Positions 43,074 through 52,541 of a stretch of DNA of 64,000 bases are shown here, piece after piece. The stretch comes from Collimonas fungivorans Ter331 (GTDB lineage Bacteria > Pseudomonadota > Gammaproteobacteria > Burkholderiales > Burkholderiaceae_D): the NCBI RefSeq assembly GCF_000221045.1, contig NC_015856.1, positions 3,120,542-3,184,541 of the forward strand, given 5' to 3'. Below the pieces are notes generated by a model. It ran no database searches. It had not been told where the DNA came from and was given only the letters and a program-made list of their open reading frames with translations. The translations under genes and the position numbers were made by a program. The stretch's first letter is position 1, and every line of letters begins with the position of its first letter.

Positions 43074-44792
43074 TTAAAATTGATCCCATTCGCTGCCGGC
43101 GGCGGCAGAGGCGTTCGCCACGCGTTTGAATGTTTTCACATTCGCCGACGGCAGCCTGGCGTTGCGGGCCGCGACATATACAGGCGCGGCAGCAACCGGC
43201 GCCGGACGGCCGGCCGCCTTAAAAGACGCGCCGGCATGCGCTTGTGTTCCCTCGGTCAAAAACACTCTGACCACTTGCACCAGATTGCCGGCCTGGTCCT
43301 GCAGCGACGCGGCGGCAGCCGCGGCCTGCTCCACCAGGGCGGCATTCTGCTGCGTGACGTGGTCCATCTGCATGATTGCCTGATTAACCTGTTCGATGCC
43401 CGCAGTCTGCTCCTGGCTGGCCGCCGTGATTTCGCTCATGATGTCGGTTACGCGCTTGACGCTGTCGACGATCTCGCCCATGGTGGCGCCGGCCTGGCCG
43501 ACCAGCTTGACGCCGACATCGACTTTTTCCACCGAGTCGTCGATCAAGTGTTTGATCTCTTTAGCCGCAACTGCCGAACGTTGCGCCAGGTTGCGCACCT
43601 CGCTGGCCACCACCGCAAACCCACGTCCCTGCTCGCCGGCCCGCGCCGCTTCCACCGCCGCATTCAGCGCCAGGATATTGGTCTGGAACGCGATATTATC
43701 GATCACGCCGATGATATCCACGATCTTCTTGGCCGATGTATTGATCAGGTCCATCGTCTCTACCACTTGCGACACCACACCGCCGCCCTTGAGCGCGACG
43801 CCGGACGCCGACACTGCGAGTTGATTGGCTTGCCGCGCATTGTCGGCATTCTGTTTCACGGTGCTGGTCAACTGCTCCATCGACGCCGCGGTTTCTTCAA
43901 GCGAACTGGCCTGCTGTTCGGTGCGCGACGATAAATCAAGATTGCCCGAGGCGATTTGGTTTGATGCGGTAGCGATGGTATCGGTGCCGCTGCGCACTTC
44001 GCTGACGACCTTCCGCAAGCTGTCATTCATGTCTTTCAATGCCTGCATCAGCTGACCGGTTTCGTCGGTGGTTTTAACTTCTATGCGGCTGCTCAGGTCG
44101 CCGGAAGCCACGGTCTGCGCGACCTTGATTGCCTCGCCCAACGGACGGGTGATGGAGCGAGAGATCAGGAAGGCGCAAACCGCGCCCAAAACAATCACCA
44201 ATACACCCAGCAGCAGCATGAGGTTGAAGCTGCGGCTGTACAGTTCGGCAATCTGCTGTCCGGTCTGGTCGATGTTTTTCCTTTGCAAGGAAAGAAACGC
44301 AAACAGTTCGCCTTGGTAACTTTTCGCGGTCGGCATGAATTCGCTATTGTAGATTTTCGATGCTTCCTCAGCCTTGCCGCCCTGCTTAGCTTTCATCGCC
44401 GCGACCTTGGACTGCTGGTATTTTTCGCGCAGCGTCTTGATCAGCGCATATTTCTCTTTCTCCAAGGATGAGGTCAATAGCGGTTCAAGCGAATTCTGGA
44501 TTTCGGTGCCTTTCTTGGCGCTGGCATCGATGTCTTCCGCGAACGTCGTCGCCAAAGTGTCATCTGTACTTTTAACAATGAACGAGGTGCGAGCGATGGC
44601 AGCGTTGGTGAGGACCGACCAGTCGGACACTATCCGTTCTTTTGCCAGAGGGCTTTCCATCATGCGCTGGGTCTCCATCGCCACCTGGCGCAGGTTCCAT
44701 ATGCCGATGGCGATCGACATGACGGAAAGAGAAAGGACAATGGCGAACCCGATTCCCATCCGCGTACCGACTTTGAGATTAACGATTTTCAT
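43074..44792 (-). CDS. Methyl-accepting chemotaxis protein (4HB ligand-binding type) with C-terminal tether
   Basis: The 572-residue chemoreceptor has a first membrane helix near residues 12-32 and a periplasmic four-helix-bundle domain. A second helix ([21 protein letters not shown]) near 190-210 and HAMP ([23 protein letters not shown]) follow. The cytoplasmic hairpin contains the invariant tip [37 protein letters not shown]. The protein ends EWDQF, similar to the NWETF pentapeptide that recruits CheR/CheB in high-abundance receptors. The ligand is unknown. The promoter must lie in the 412-bp gap to the right. Confidence 0.95.
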   Translation of the reverse strand: MKIVNLKVGTRMGIGFAIVLSLSVMSIAIGIWNLRQVAMETQRMMESPLAKERIVSDWSVLTNAAIARTSFIVKSTDDTLATTFAEDIDASAKKGTEIQNSLEPLLTSSLEKEKYALIKTLREKYQQSKVAAMKAKQGGKAEEASKIYNSEFMPTAKSYQGELFAFLSLQRKNIDQTGQQIAELYSRSFNLMLLLGVLVIVLGAVCAFLISRSITRPLGEAIKVAQTVASGDLSSRIEVKTTDETGQLMQALKDMNDSLRKVVSEVRSGTDTIATASNQIASGNLDLSSRTEQQASSLEETAASMEQLTSTVKQNADNARQANQLAVSASGVALKGGGVVSQVVETMDLINTSAKKIVDIIGVIDNIAFQTNILALNAAVEAARAGEQGRGFAVVASEVRNLAQRSAVAAKEIKHLIDDSVEKVDVGVKLVGQAGATMGEIVDSVKRVTDIMSEITAASQEQTAGIEQVNQAIMQMDHVTQQNAALVEQAAAAAASLQDQAGNLVQVVRVFLTEGTQAHAGASFKAAGRPAPVAAAPVYVAARNARLPSANVKTFKRVANASAAAGSEWDQF

Positions 44793-45204
44793 TTTTATTT
44801 TCTTCTGTAAAGAGTGCGGTTAATAAGCGCCAAAGTCGCTTTTTCTCAGCCGCGAGTTTTCCCATCGCTCCCACTTCCGTGCGAGACGTCGGCGTGTTGA
44901 TATTGACCAGGATCCGCGAAATCTGATGACATTCCCTCAACAACATCGCCCATAACTGAGATAACGGCAAAAATCGTGTTTTTTTTAGGGAGGCATGCTC
45001 GAATCTGATTTCATATCAAATTGGACAGTTATAAATAAATGTGATCATCTTCAAAGAAATTTAAAATCTTCCCAATACACCCCAGAGTCTTTATATTCTG
45101 TTGAGCGTTTCAAGCGGGAAGCGCGGCTGAAGCAAGTAAACAGCCGCTTCCCCACAGCCGGAATTCAGCCTAACCATCCGAAATTTAGACGGGAGATCAC
45201 AGTA
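44793..45204. other. Divergent region between chemoreceptor and peptidase genes
   Basis: No supported gene is present. A 63-codon minus-strand frame overlaps the chemoreceptor start but shows no ribosome site or homology. AT-rich bases at 44980-45090 probably hold both promoters. Confidence 0.35.
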
Positions 45205-46449
45205 ATGTTCCATTTTTCACGATCCGCATTCGTATCAAGCCTGAGTGTAGGCATCGCCCTTGGTTTAGCCGCGCCCTCTTCTTTTGCCGAACCCGACAAG
45301 CAGGTTTATGAAAAAGCCGAGCAATACAAGGGCGATGCCTTGAAACTGCTAGAACGGCTGGTGAATATCGATACCGGCACCGGCGACGAACAGGGGTTGA
45401 GCCAGGTCAGCGGGATAGTGATTGAAGAACTGAAAAAAATCGGGGCACACGTTGAAACCTATCCGGCGGCCGCGCCCGCAAATGGCAATAACGTGGTGGC
45501 GACATTCTCCGGAACCGGCAAAGGAAAGATTTTGCTGATGGCGCACATGGATACGGTGTTCAAGCACGGAACCGCCACGGCAAAGCCGTTTTATATCAAA
45601 GACAGCCGGGCTTACGGTCCTGGTGTCATGGATGACAAAGGAGGCATCGTCGCCGGCCTGTATGCGTTGAAAATCCTGCAACAGTTGGGTTTCAAAGATT
45701 ACGCCCAGATTACTTTATTGCTCAACTCTAACGAAGAGACCGGTTCCGCCGGTTCACGCGCCCTGATCGAAAAAATCGCCAGGCAGCACGATGTGGTGCT
45801 TAATCTCGAACCGGGCCGGGCGGCCGACGGCCTGGTGGTGTGGCGCAAAGGCAGCGGCACGGTGAAGGTTGAAGTTACCGGCAAGGCAGCGCACGCCGGC
45901 GTGGCGCCCGACAGCGGCCGCAATGCAGCGATGGAAGTCGCACACCAGATATTGCAGCTCGGCCAGCTCGGTGATCGCGAAAAACAAACGACAGTCAACT
46001 TTACCGTGATAAACGCGGGCGGCGCCACTAACGTCATCCCAGATCATGCGACAGCCTTCGGCGACGTGCGCGTCGCGGTTCCCGAGGAGTTCGACCGTGT
46101 CGAAAAAGACCTGGCCAAGATGTCGGAGAAAAAATTGATCCCCGATACCCAGGTAACGACGCGCTTGACCCGCGGATTCCCACCGATGCCGGCAAACCCG
46201 CAATCGGAAGCACTCGCTGCCAAGGCGCAGGCCATCTATGGCGAGTTAGGAAAAAAGCTGACGCTTGAGGGCAGCGGCGGCGCAGCGGATTCGAGCCTCT
46301 CGGCCGGCGTCGGGATTCCGACGCTGGATGGCTTCGGCATTGTTGGCGGCGGTATCCATACACCCGAGGAATACGCCGAAGTCGACAGCATCGTGCCGCG
46401 CTTTTATTTGCTAACCCGGATGCTTATGGATCTGGGCAAGCGGAAATAA
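45205..46449 (+). CDS. M20-family zinc metallopeptidase, glutamate carboxypeptidase-like
   Basis: The 414-residue protein has a signal peptide ending at SSFAEP. Its dinuclear zinc motifs are MAHMDTVF near residue 116, GPGVMDDKGG near 145, catalytic NSNEETGSAGSR near 180, and NLEPGR near 205. A dimerisation domain carries VTGKAAHAGVAPDSGRNA. These match periplasmic carboxypeptidase G2-like enzymes, which release C-terminal glutamate from peptides or folates. GGGAG precedes the ATG at 45205; the longer upstream frame lacks a signal peptide. Confidence 0.9.
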   Translation: MFHFSRSAFVSSLSVGIALGLAAPSSFAEPDKQVYEKAEQYKGDALKLLERLVNIDTGTGDEQGLSQVSGIVIEELKKIGAHVETYPAAAPANGNNVVATFSGTGKGKILLMAHMDTVFKHGTATAKPFYIKDSRAYGPGVMDDKGGIVAGLYALKILQQLGFKDYAQITLLLNSNEETGSAGSRALIEKIARQHDVVLNLEPGRAADGLVVWRKGSGTVKVEVTGKAAHAGVAPDSGRNAAMEVAHQILQLGQLGDREKQTTVNFTVINAGGATNVIPDHATAFGDVRVAVPEEFDRVEKDLAKMSEKKLIPDTQVTTRLTRGFPPMPANPQSEALAAKAQAIYGELGKKLTLEGSGGAADSSLSAGVGIPTLDGFGIVGGGIHTPEEYAEVDSIVPRFYLLTRMLMDLGKRK

Positions 46450-46493
46450 GGCCCCGATCGGCCAGTATTCGGTTGAAAACCTTATTCGCAGCC

Positions 46494-46581
46494 GTAGGGT
46501 GGGCACATCGTGCCCACGCGGTATTCAAATAGGCAAGTGCGTCATGTGAATTCACGCGTGGGCACGATGTGCCCACCCTAC
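46494..46581. repeat. Perfect 27-bp inverted repeat (REP/BIME-like or small MITE)
   Basis: The arm 46494-46520 is the exact reverse complement of 46555-46581, with a 34-base spacer. Each arm itself contains a palindrome (GTGGGCAC, 3 bases, GTGCCCAC). It sits between two convergent genes, where it could act as a bidirectional terminator or be a mobile REP element. Confidence 0.9.
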
Positions 46582-46621
46582 TTTGCAGTCCCTGTCTAGG
46601 CGACCCCGGCTAGGCGCCCCA

Positions 46622-47023
46622 TCAAAACAGCTTCTGCCATTGATCCTGCTTCTGCATATCCGCACGGGTATTAACTTCGAGCAGGACACCGCCGGGCGTG
46701 CGGCAAAAGAAGCGCGATCCGCGCGAGTTGTTGAAGACCTCCGTCTCCATGCTAACCCCGCCCTCCAGGAATTCCGTATAGAGGGCATGGACCTCATCCA
46801 GGCTGTCGACCTCCACGCCGAAGTGGAAGTTTTTTGGCCAGGCCGGCACGTCCTCTGCGACGTGATCCAGGACAATGTCGAAATCATTTCGCTTGAGCAG
46901 GCAGCTCTCGCCAGCGGCAACGATCTCGCAGCCGAGGTATTTTTCGAAAAACGCAGCGGTCTCGGCGACGTTGGTGGTGGGAAAGCTCAAGTGATTCAGC
47001 TTTGCTTGTTTATGAGTATTCAT
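46622..47023 (-). CDS. VOC/glyoxalase-fold metalloprotein
   Basis: The 133-residue protein has two beta-alpha-beta-beta-beta modules. It has LNHLSFPTTNVAETAAFFEKYLG at the start, NFHFGVEVDSLDEVHALYTEF in the middle and FFCRTPGGVLLEVNTR at the end. Candidate metal ligands are His in LNHLSF, His in FHFGV and Glu in LLEVN. Members bind a divalent ion and act in detoxification or ring cleavage; no substrate can be named. The ATG at 47023 is preferred over an upstream TTG at 47038. Confidence 0.82.
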   Translation of the reverse strand: MNTHKQAKLNHLSFPTTNVAETAAFFEKYLGCEIVAAGESCLLKRNDFDIVLDHVAEDVPAWPKNFHFGVEVDSLDEVHALYTEFLEGGVSMETEVFNNSRGSRFFCRTPGGVLLEVNTRADMQKQDQWQKLF

Positions 47024-47387
47024 GAAAAGATCTCGCAAAAAGGTTGAAATGGCAATGAAGGAAGCTGTCAGCGACCCGGCTCTGTGCGGCTGTGCGCCTC
47101 TCCACTACATCCATTTTGCGAGTAATTACTCAATTTTTAAACTCGTATTGGACCTGCACCTCCTATAGCGCGCGAGGCAGCAATGGCGGGGATTTCCGCG
47201 CCAAGCGCGGCAACAGCCTGACGATTGCTCGCTTTTTTCGGAACCCGGCTCGCCGTCTCATTGATTCCAAAATCGTTTTCGTCATAAGCATGTTCGAAGA
47301 GATTCGTTCTCAAGTTTTTCGGCACTCTCTATCATCGGCACATTGGTCATAACCTGTCATGACAGGATTGATGTGTAAAGAGCGAAC
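47024..47387. other. Divergent promoter region of the GntR operon
   Basis: These 364 bases between the VOC and GntR genes contain no gene. They carry the palindromic operator described at 47353-47366, 21 bases before the GntR start. Confidence 0.45.
47353..47366. promoter_or_regulatory. Perfect palindrome CCTGTCATGACAGG, candidate GntR operator
   Basis: The 14-bp perfect palindrome stands 21 bases upstream of the GntR/UTRA gene. The core TGTCATGACA resembles HutC-subfamily operators (TGTnTAnACA type), suggesting autoregulation and control of the downstream operon. Confidence 0.55.
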
Positions 47388-48161
47388 ATGGCAAATGCAA
47401 TAAACAGTTTTCAGATAGTCGATCCCTCGCCCATACCCTTGTATGTCCAGGTCAAGGACCTGCTGCGCGCGCGCATCTTCGATGGCAGCTACGCTCCGCA
47501 TGCGCAGCTACCGCCCGAGAGCGGGCTGGGCGCCATCTTCGGCGTCAGCCGCATTACCGTACGCCAGGCCCTGAGCGACTTGCAGCGTGAAGGCGTCATC
47601 TTCAAGATTCCCGGCAAGGGGACTTTCGTGGCAAAGAAAAAGGCAGCGCAGCAACTTACCCACCTGGAAGGCTTCGCCGAGGCCATGACGCGCGAGGGAT
47701 ATCAAATCTATAACCGCGTGGTCGGGCATCACGCCATCCCCGCTACCGCCGAAGTAGCGCAGCAGCTGGGTGTGGAGGCCGGCACAAGCGTAGCGGAAAT
47801 CCGCCGCGTGCGTCATCTGAACGGTGAACCGGTTTCTCTGGAAATCACTTATTTGCCGGAACAGCTTGGCCAGCGCCTGCGTAATGAAGATTTGACCAAC
47901 CGGGATATTTTCCTGATCTTCGAGAACGATTTCGGCATCGCGCTGGGCCACGCCGACCTGCAAATCGGCGCCGTCACCGCCGACAGGACACTGGCTGATG
48001 CACTACAGGTCAGCGAAGGCAGCGCGCTATTGCGCATTGAGCGCCTGACCTATACCGCCGAAGGAAAACCGCTGGATTTCGAATATCTCTACTTTCGCAG
48101 CGAAACCTTTCAATACCACCTACGTATCGCACGGCGACCGGCTCCCGTCGGATCCGAGTGA
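47388..48161 (+). CDS. GntR-family transcriptional regulator, HutC/UTRA subfamily
   Basis: The 257-residue protein has an N-terminal winged HTH (PLYVQVKDLLRARIFDGSYAPHAQLPPESGLGAIFGVSRITVRQALSDLQREGVI). The C-terminal UTRA ligand-binding domain contains TSVAEIRRVRHLNGEPVSLEITYLPEQLG and LLRIERLTYTAEGKPLDFEYLYFRSETFQYHLRI. It ends 22 bp before the flavoprotein gene on the same strand, so it is the first gene of that operon and its probable local regulator. The ligand is unknown. Confidence 0.93.
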   Translation: MANAINSFQIVDPSPIPLYVQVKDLLRARIFDGSYAPHAQLPPESGLGAIFGVSRITVRQALSDLQREGVIFKIPGKGTFVAKKKAAQQLTHLEGFAEAMTREGYQIYNRVVGHHAIPATAEVAQQLGVEAGTSVAEIRRVRHLNGEPVSLEITYLPEQLGQRLRNEDLTNRDIFLIFENDFGIALGHADLQIGAVTADRTLADALQVSEGSALLRIERLTYTAEGKPLDFEYLYFRSETFQYHLRIARRPAPVGSE

Positions 48162-48183
48162 ATCAGGGCCACAGGAGAGCATC

Positions 48184-49938
48184 ATGGAAACCCATATCCA
48201 GACGGTAGACGTACTGGTCATCGGCGGCGGCACAGCAGGGCCGATGGCTGCAGCAAAAGCCAAGGAAGCCAATCCGGCCTTGCGCGTGCTGCTGCTGGAA
48301 AAAGCCAACGTCAAGCGCAGCGGCGCCATCTCGATGGGCATGGACGGCCTCAATAACGCCATCGTGCCCGGCTTCGCCACGCCAGAGCAATATGTAAAGG
48401 AAATTACCACTGCCAACGATGGCATCGTCAATCAGAAGACGGTCATGGCGTATGCGCAGAACAGTTTCCCCATGATTGAGGAACTAGACCGCTGGGGCGT
48501 CAAGTTCGAGAAGGATGAAACCGGCGACTACGCCATGCGCAAGGTGCACCACATGGGGACGTACGTATTGCCGATGCCGGAAGGCCACGATATCAAGAAA
48601 GTGCTGTACCGCCGCCTCAAGCGAGCCCGCGTCGAGATCACCAACCGCCTGGTGGCGACCCGCCTGCTTACGGCCGGCGATGGCAGCATCGCCGGCGCCA
48701 TGGCGTTCGACTGCCGTACCGGCGACTTCCACGTGATCCGCGCCAAGACTGTCGTGTTGTCGACCGGCGCCGCCGGCCGCCTTGGCCTGCCCGCCTCCGG
48801 CTATCTGTTCGGCACTTATGAAAACCCGACCAATGCCGGTGACGGCTACAGCATGGCGTATCACGCCGGCGCCGAGTTATCGGGCATCGAATGCTTCCAG
48901 ATCAATCCCTTGATCAAGGACTACAACGGCCCGGCCTGCGCTTATGTCACGGGCCCGTTCGGCGGCTTCACGACAAACAGCCATGGCGAACGCTTCATCG
49001 AGTGCGATTACTGGAGCGGCCAGATGATGCAAGAGTTCTATAACGAGCTGCAAGGCGGCAAGGGACCGGTATTCCTCAAGCTGGACCACCTTGCGGAAGA
49101 AACCATCAGCACCATCGAAACCATCCTGCACACTAACGAGCGCCCTAGCCGCGGCCGATTCCACGAAGGGCGCGGCACCAATTACCGTGAACAGATGGTG
49201 GAAATGCACATCTCCGAGATCGGTTTGTGCAGCGGCCATTCAGCGTCCGGCGTATGGGTCAACGAACATGCCGAGACCACGGTTCCAGGCTTATATGCGG
49301 CTGGCGACCTGGCCTGCGTACCGCATAACTACATGCTGGGCGCCTTCGTCTACGGCAAACTGGCTGGTGAAAGCGCTGCACGCTATTGCGCTGAAAAACC
49401 GCTGGCGGAAATCAGCCAGGACCAGGTCGAGACAGAACGAGCGCGTGTCTGGGCGCCGCTCGACCGGGTTGACGGCCTGCCGCCGGCGCAGGTGGAGTAC
49501 AAGCTGCGCCGCATGGTCAACGATTACCTGCAGCCGCCCAAGATTACACGCAAGATGGAAATCGGCCTCTCGCGTTTCGAAGCGATCCGCGCAGACCTCG
49601 ACCGCCTGCAGGCGCGCAATCCGCACGAGCTTATGCGCGCAATGGAAATCCACGCCATCCGCGACTGCGCCGAAATGGCCGCACGGGCTTCGCTGTATCG
49701 TACCGAAAGCCGCTGGGGCTTGTACCACAACCGAATCGATTATCCGGAGCGCAACGATGCCGAATGGCTGGTGCATGTACAGGTGAAGAAAGAGCAGGAG
49801 CAGATGACCTGCTTCAAGCGTCCTCTCGAGCCCTATATCCTCGCCCTCGACGAAAACGAAAAATCGGCCTACCAGCATCTGCGCATAAAAAAAGACGCCG
49901 CGACCGAAACCAGACTGGCCGAGCCCTCGGCAGCCTGA
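48184..49938 (+). CDS. FAD-dependent oxidoreductase, AprA/fumarate-reductase flavoprotein-like
   Basis: The 584-residue protein opens with the FAD dinucleotide motif VLVIGGGTAGPMAAAKAKE near residue 10. Then come KANVKRSGAISMGMDGLNN (like the AprA segment around RSGA) and VLSTGAAGRLGLPASGYLFGTYENPTNAGDGYSMAYHAGAE. The later GLYAAGDLACVPHNYMLGAFVYGKLAGESAARY binds FAD. It resembles the adenylylsulfate-reductase alpha branch of the succinate dehydrogenase/fumarate reductase family more than true fumarate reductases. It is followed by a two-cluster ferredoxin, as in AprAB. The substrate is unknown. GGAG lies before the ATG. Confidence 0.85.
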   Translation: METHIQTVDVLVIGGGTAGPMAAAKAKEANPALRVLLLEKANVKRSGAISMGMDGLNNAIVPGFATPEQYVKEITTANDGIVNQKTVMAYAQNSFPMIEELDRWGVKFEKDETGDYAMRKVHHMGTYVLPMPEGHDIKKVLYRRLKRARVEITNRLVATRLLTAGDGSIAGAMAFDCRTGDFHVIRAKTVVLSTGAAGRLGLPASGYLFGTYENPTNAGDGYSMAYHAGAELSGIECFQINPLIKDYNGPACAYVTGPFGGFTTNSHGERFIECDYWSGQMMQEFYNELQGGKGPVFLKLDHLAEETISTIETILHTNERPSRGRFHEGRGTNYREQMVEMHISEIGLCSGHSASGVWVNEHAETTVPGLYAAGDLACVPHNYMLGAFVYGKLAGESAARYCAEKPLAEISQDQVETERARVWAPLDRVDGLPPAQVEYKLRRMVNDYLQPPKITRKMEIGLSRFEAIRADLDRLQARNPHELMRAMEIHAIRDCAEMAARASLYRTESRWGLYHNRIDYPERNDAEWLVHVQVKKEQEQMTCFKRPLEPYILALDENEKSAYQHLRIKKDAATETRLAEPSAA

Positions 49939-49957
49939 CCCCAAACCAGGATACCCC

Positions 49958-50191
49958 ATGCCAACCGCCTTCAGCATCACCAGCGTCCCGGTCCGGATCG
50001 AGGAGGACAAATGCATCGCCGACAAGGGCTGCACCGTTTGCGTCGACGTCTGTCCGCTCGACGTGCTTGCCATCGACCTGACCAAAGGCAAGGCATTCAT
50101 GAAATTCGACGAATGCTGGTACTGCATGCCATGCGAGAAGGACTGTCCCACGGGAGCGGTCCATGTCGACATACCTTATCTGCTGCGCTGA
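49958..50191 (+). CDS. Two [4Fe-4S]-cluster ferredoxin, AprB-like
   Basis: The 77-residue protein has the cysteine patterns CIADKGCTVCVDVCPLDVL and CWYCMPCEKDCPTGAV, enough ligands for two [4Fe-4S] clusters. It resembles the N-terminal part of AprB but lacks the C-terminal tail that wraps AprA. It lies 20 bp downstream of the flavoprotein gene and is its likely electron partner. Confidence 0.9.
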   Translation: MPTAFSITSVPVRIEEDKCIADKGCTVCVDVCPLDVLAIDLTKGKAFMKFDECWYCMPCEKDCPTGAVHVDIPYLLR

Positions 50192-50229
50192 TCCAGAACC
50201 GGTTCCGTCTTTTCATCAGGGAAATAACA

Positions 50230-51642
50230 ATGCATTTTCGTCAAAACCTATATATAACCTTGTTCGGCCTGGCGCTGCTCGCGGGTTCCGCCAGCGCGGA
50301 GACCATCCGCATCGCTATCGGCACCCAGGACACGACGATCAACTGCGCCACCGGCGGTCTCCTGATACGCGAATTGAAACTGCTGGAGAAATATCTGCCG
50401 CACGAAGGCAAGTACAAGGACGCACAATATGACATCCAATGGAAAAACTTTACCTCGGGCGCGCCGCTGACCAATGAAATGGTGGCCGGCAAACTGGATA
50501 TCGGTTCGATGGCGGATTTCCCCGGTTCCTTCAATGGCGCCGCCCATCAGAAAGCCGGCAAGCGCAGCATATTCGTCACGGTGCTATCGGGCAGCATTAC
50601 CGGCAGCGGCAACGGCATTGTGGTGCCGAAAGCTTCCACGGTGCAGTCGCTGGCGGAATTAAAAGGCAAAACCATCTCAGTGCCGTTCGCCTCCACTGCC
50701 CACGGCATGCTGCTGCGCGCCGTCAAGGCGCAAGGCTGGGATCCGGAAAAGGATGTCAACATCGTCACCCAGGCCCCCGAAGTTGCCGGCTCCGCTCTCC
50801 AAAGCAACAAGATCGACGCCCACGCCGACTTCGTTCCCTTCGCCGAACTGTTCCCGCATCGCGGCTTTGCCCGCAAGATCTTCGACGGCTCGCAGACCGG
50901 CACGCCTACGTTGCACGGCAGCCTGGTCGATGCTGACTATGCAAAGAAATATCCTGAGATCGTGGTCGCCTACCTGCGCGCCGCCATCGAAGCGGACCGC
51001 CTGATTGCTGCCGAGCCAGAGAAATATAGCGAATTGATCGAAAAAATCACCGGCATCGACGCTGAAGTGAACTATCTGTTCCACGGCCCGCTTGGCCTGC
51101 AGACGCGCGACTTTACCTGGAAACCGGAATATCGCCAGGCGGTGAAGACTTCGATCGACACGCTGAAAGCCATGAAGCGCACCGAAACCGATCTCGATGC
51201 CGCCAGCTTCATCGTCGATGACTACATCCGGGCAGCATTCAAGCAATCCGGCCTCGACTACGAGGCCCACCTCAAGAATTACGCTAAACAGCCGCTGACG
51301 GCAAAAGATGCCTTGAGCGGAAAAACGATCGCTGACCCCAGGCGCGTGGGCCAGATATGGGTACAGGGTGAACCGCTGGTACGCCACTATGCTTCGCTGG
51401 AAAATGCCTTGTCGGAAGCACGCAAACTGGAAAAGTCCGGCAAGAAGATCCGCACCGTCTATGCGCATGACCGCGAAACCGGCCTGAAACTGCTGGCCGC
51501 GGATGCCTGGTTTGTACAAAGCAAGGGCGAAGTCAGCGCATTCCTGCTGAAGAGTTCGGCGGAAACCTGGGCCAGGAAAAACAATGGCACGGTGCTCGAC
51601 TTCAGCGCCGCCAAAGCAGGCGGTCCGGTTTCAACTTTGTAA
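50230..51642 (+). CDS. TauA/SsuA-type substrate-binding protein with C-terminal NosL-like domain
   Basis: The 470-residue protein has a signal peptide (ITLFGLALLAGSASAE). A nitrate/sulfonate-type binding domain follows: IRIAIGTQDTTINCATGGLL, KLDIGSMADFPGSFNGA, LKGKTISVPFASTAHGMLLRAV and DAHADFVPFAELFPHRGFAR. It is about 140 residues longer than typical members. The extra C-terminal part (KIRTVYAHDRETGLKLLAADAWFVQSKGEVSAFLLKSSAETWARKNNGTVLDF) has the order of elements of a NosL-like domain. AGGGAA precedes the ATG at 50230. It feeds the permease and ATPase encoded next. The ligand may be a sulfonate or other small anion. Confidence 0.82.
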   Translation: MHFRQNLYITLFGLALLAGSASAETIRIAIGTQDTTINCATGGLLIRELKLLEKYLPHEGKYKDAQYDIQWKNFTSGAPLTNEMVAGKLDIGSMADFPGSFNGAAHQKAGKRSIFVTVLSGSITGSGNGIVVPKASTVQSLAELKGKTISVPFASTAHGMLLRAVKAQGWDPEKDVNIVTQAPEVAGSALQSNKIDAHADFVPFAELFPHRGFARKIFDGSQTGTPTLHGSLVDADYAKKYPEIVVAYLRAAIEADRLIAAEPEKYSELIEKITGIDAEVNYLFHGPLGLQTRDFTWKPEYRQAVKTSIDTLKAMKRTETDLDAASFIVDDYIRAAFKQSGLDYEAHLKNYAKQPLTAKDALSGKTIADPRRVGQIWVQGEPLVRHYASLENALSEARKLEKSGKKIRTVYAHDRETGLKLLAADAWFVQSKGEVSAFLLKSSAETWARKNNGTVLDFSAAKAGGPVSTL

Positions 51643-51666
51643 CCAACGTAGCGACGGAGTCGGACC

Positions 51667-52536
51667 ATGGCCTTGAGTTATCCATTTGACACGGCGGAAG
51701 ATGGCGACCGCCAAGACGAGCCGCCATGGCGCTTGCCGGCGTCGTTCTCATTCGGTATTTTTTTTCCCCAATGGCTGCATTACGGACTGCGCCTGGCGTC
51801 CGTCGTTGCCTGCGTATTGCTGTGGCAATGGGCATCCAGCACTCACCTTAACCTGGGGTTGATCACTTTCCAGAACGTGCCATCACCCAAGGAAGTCATG
51901 CAGGCGGCGTGGAACCTGGCGCAATCGCCCAAACTGCTGGCGCACCTGGGTGCAAGCCTATATCGGGTGTTTGCCGGGTTCATCGTGGCGGCGCTGGCCG
52001 GCATCGTCCTGGGCATGCTGATTGGACGCGTACGCTGGCTGGCCGACATCTTGATGCCGCCGCTGGAACTGTTGCGGCCGATCCCGGCGGTAGCCTGGAT
52101 TCCGCTGGCGATCCTGATGTTTCCTTCTTCGGAAATATCGATGATCTATATCACCTTCATCGGCGCGCTGTTCCCGATCCTGCTGAACACTATCCATGGC
52201 GTGGAAGGCGTTGATCCGCGCTTGATCGCTTCTGCCCGCAGCCTTGGCAGCGGCCGCAGAAGCATCTTTTCCGAAGTTATCCTGCCGGCGGCAGCCCCCG
52301 GCATCGTCACCGGTTTGTCGATCGGCATGGGAACCGCCTGGTTCTGCCTGGTCACCGCGGAAATGATCGCCGGCCAGTTCGGCATCGGTTATTACACCTG
52401 GGCTTCCTACACTATCCAGAACTATGCCGACATCATCGTCGGCATGCTGCTCATCGGCGCCATGGGTATGGGCAGCAGCGCCTTGATCAAGAAACTGGGC
52501 AATGCGCTGATGCCCTGGTATCTGCTGCAAAGGTAA
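51667..52536 (+). CDS. ABC transporter permease, SsuC/TauC type
   Basis: The 289-residue inner-membrane protein has six likely helices after a polar N-terminus of about 30 residues. The EAA loop reads DPRLIASARSLGSGRRSIFSEVILPAAAPGIVTGLSIG near residue 180. PPLELLRPIPAVAWIPLAILMF is typical of the nitrate/sulfonate/taurine permeases. It lies between the binding-protein and ATPase genes. GGAG is found 8 bases before the ATG. Confidence 0.93.
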   Translation: MALSYPFDTAEDGDRQDEPPWRLPASFSFGIFFPQWLHYGLRLASVVACVLLWQWASSTHLNLGLITFQNVPSPKEVMQAAWNLAQSPKLLAHLGASLYRVFAGFIVAALAGIVLGMLIGRVRWLADILMPPLELLRPIPAVAWIPLAILMFPSSEISMIYITFIGALFPILLNTIHGVEGVDPRLIASARSLGSGRRSIFSEVILPAAAPGIVTGLSIGMGTAWFCLVTAEMIAGQFGIGYYTWASYTIQNYADIIVGMLLIGAMGMGSSALIKKLGNALMPWYLLQR

Positions 52537-52541
52537 ACAAC

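Noticed and set aside
44779-44970. 63-codon frame overlapping the chemoreceptor start
   Set aside because: No ribosome site, no homology, and it runs into the chemoreceptor coding start.
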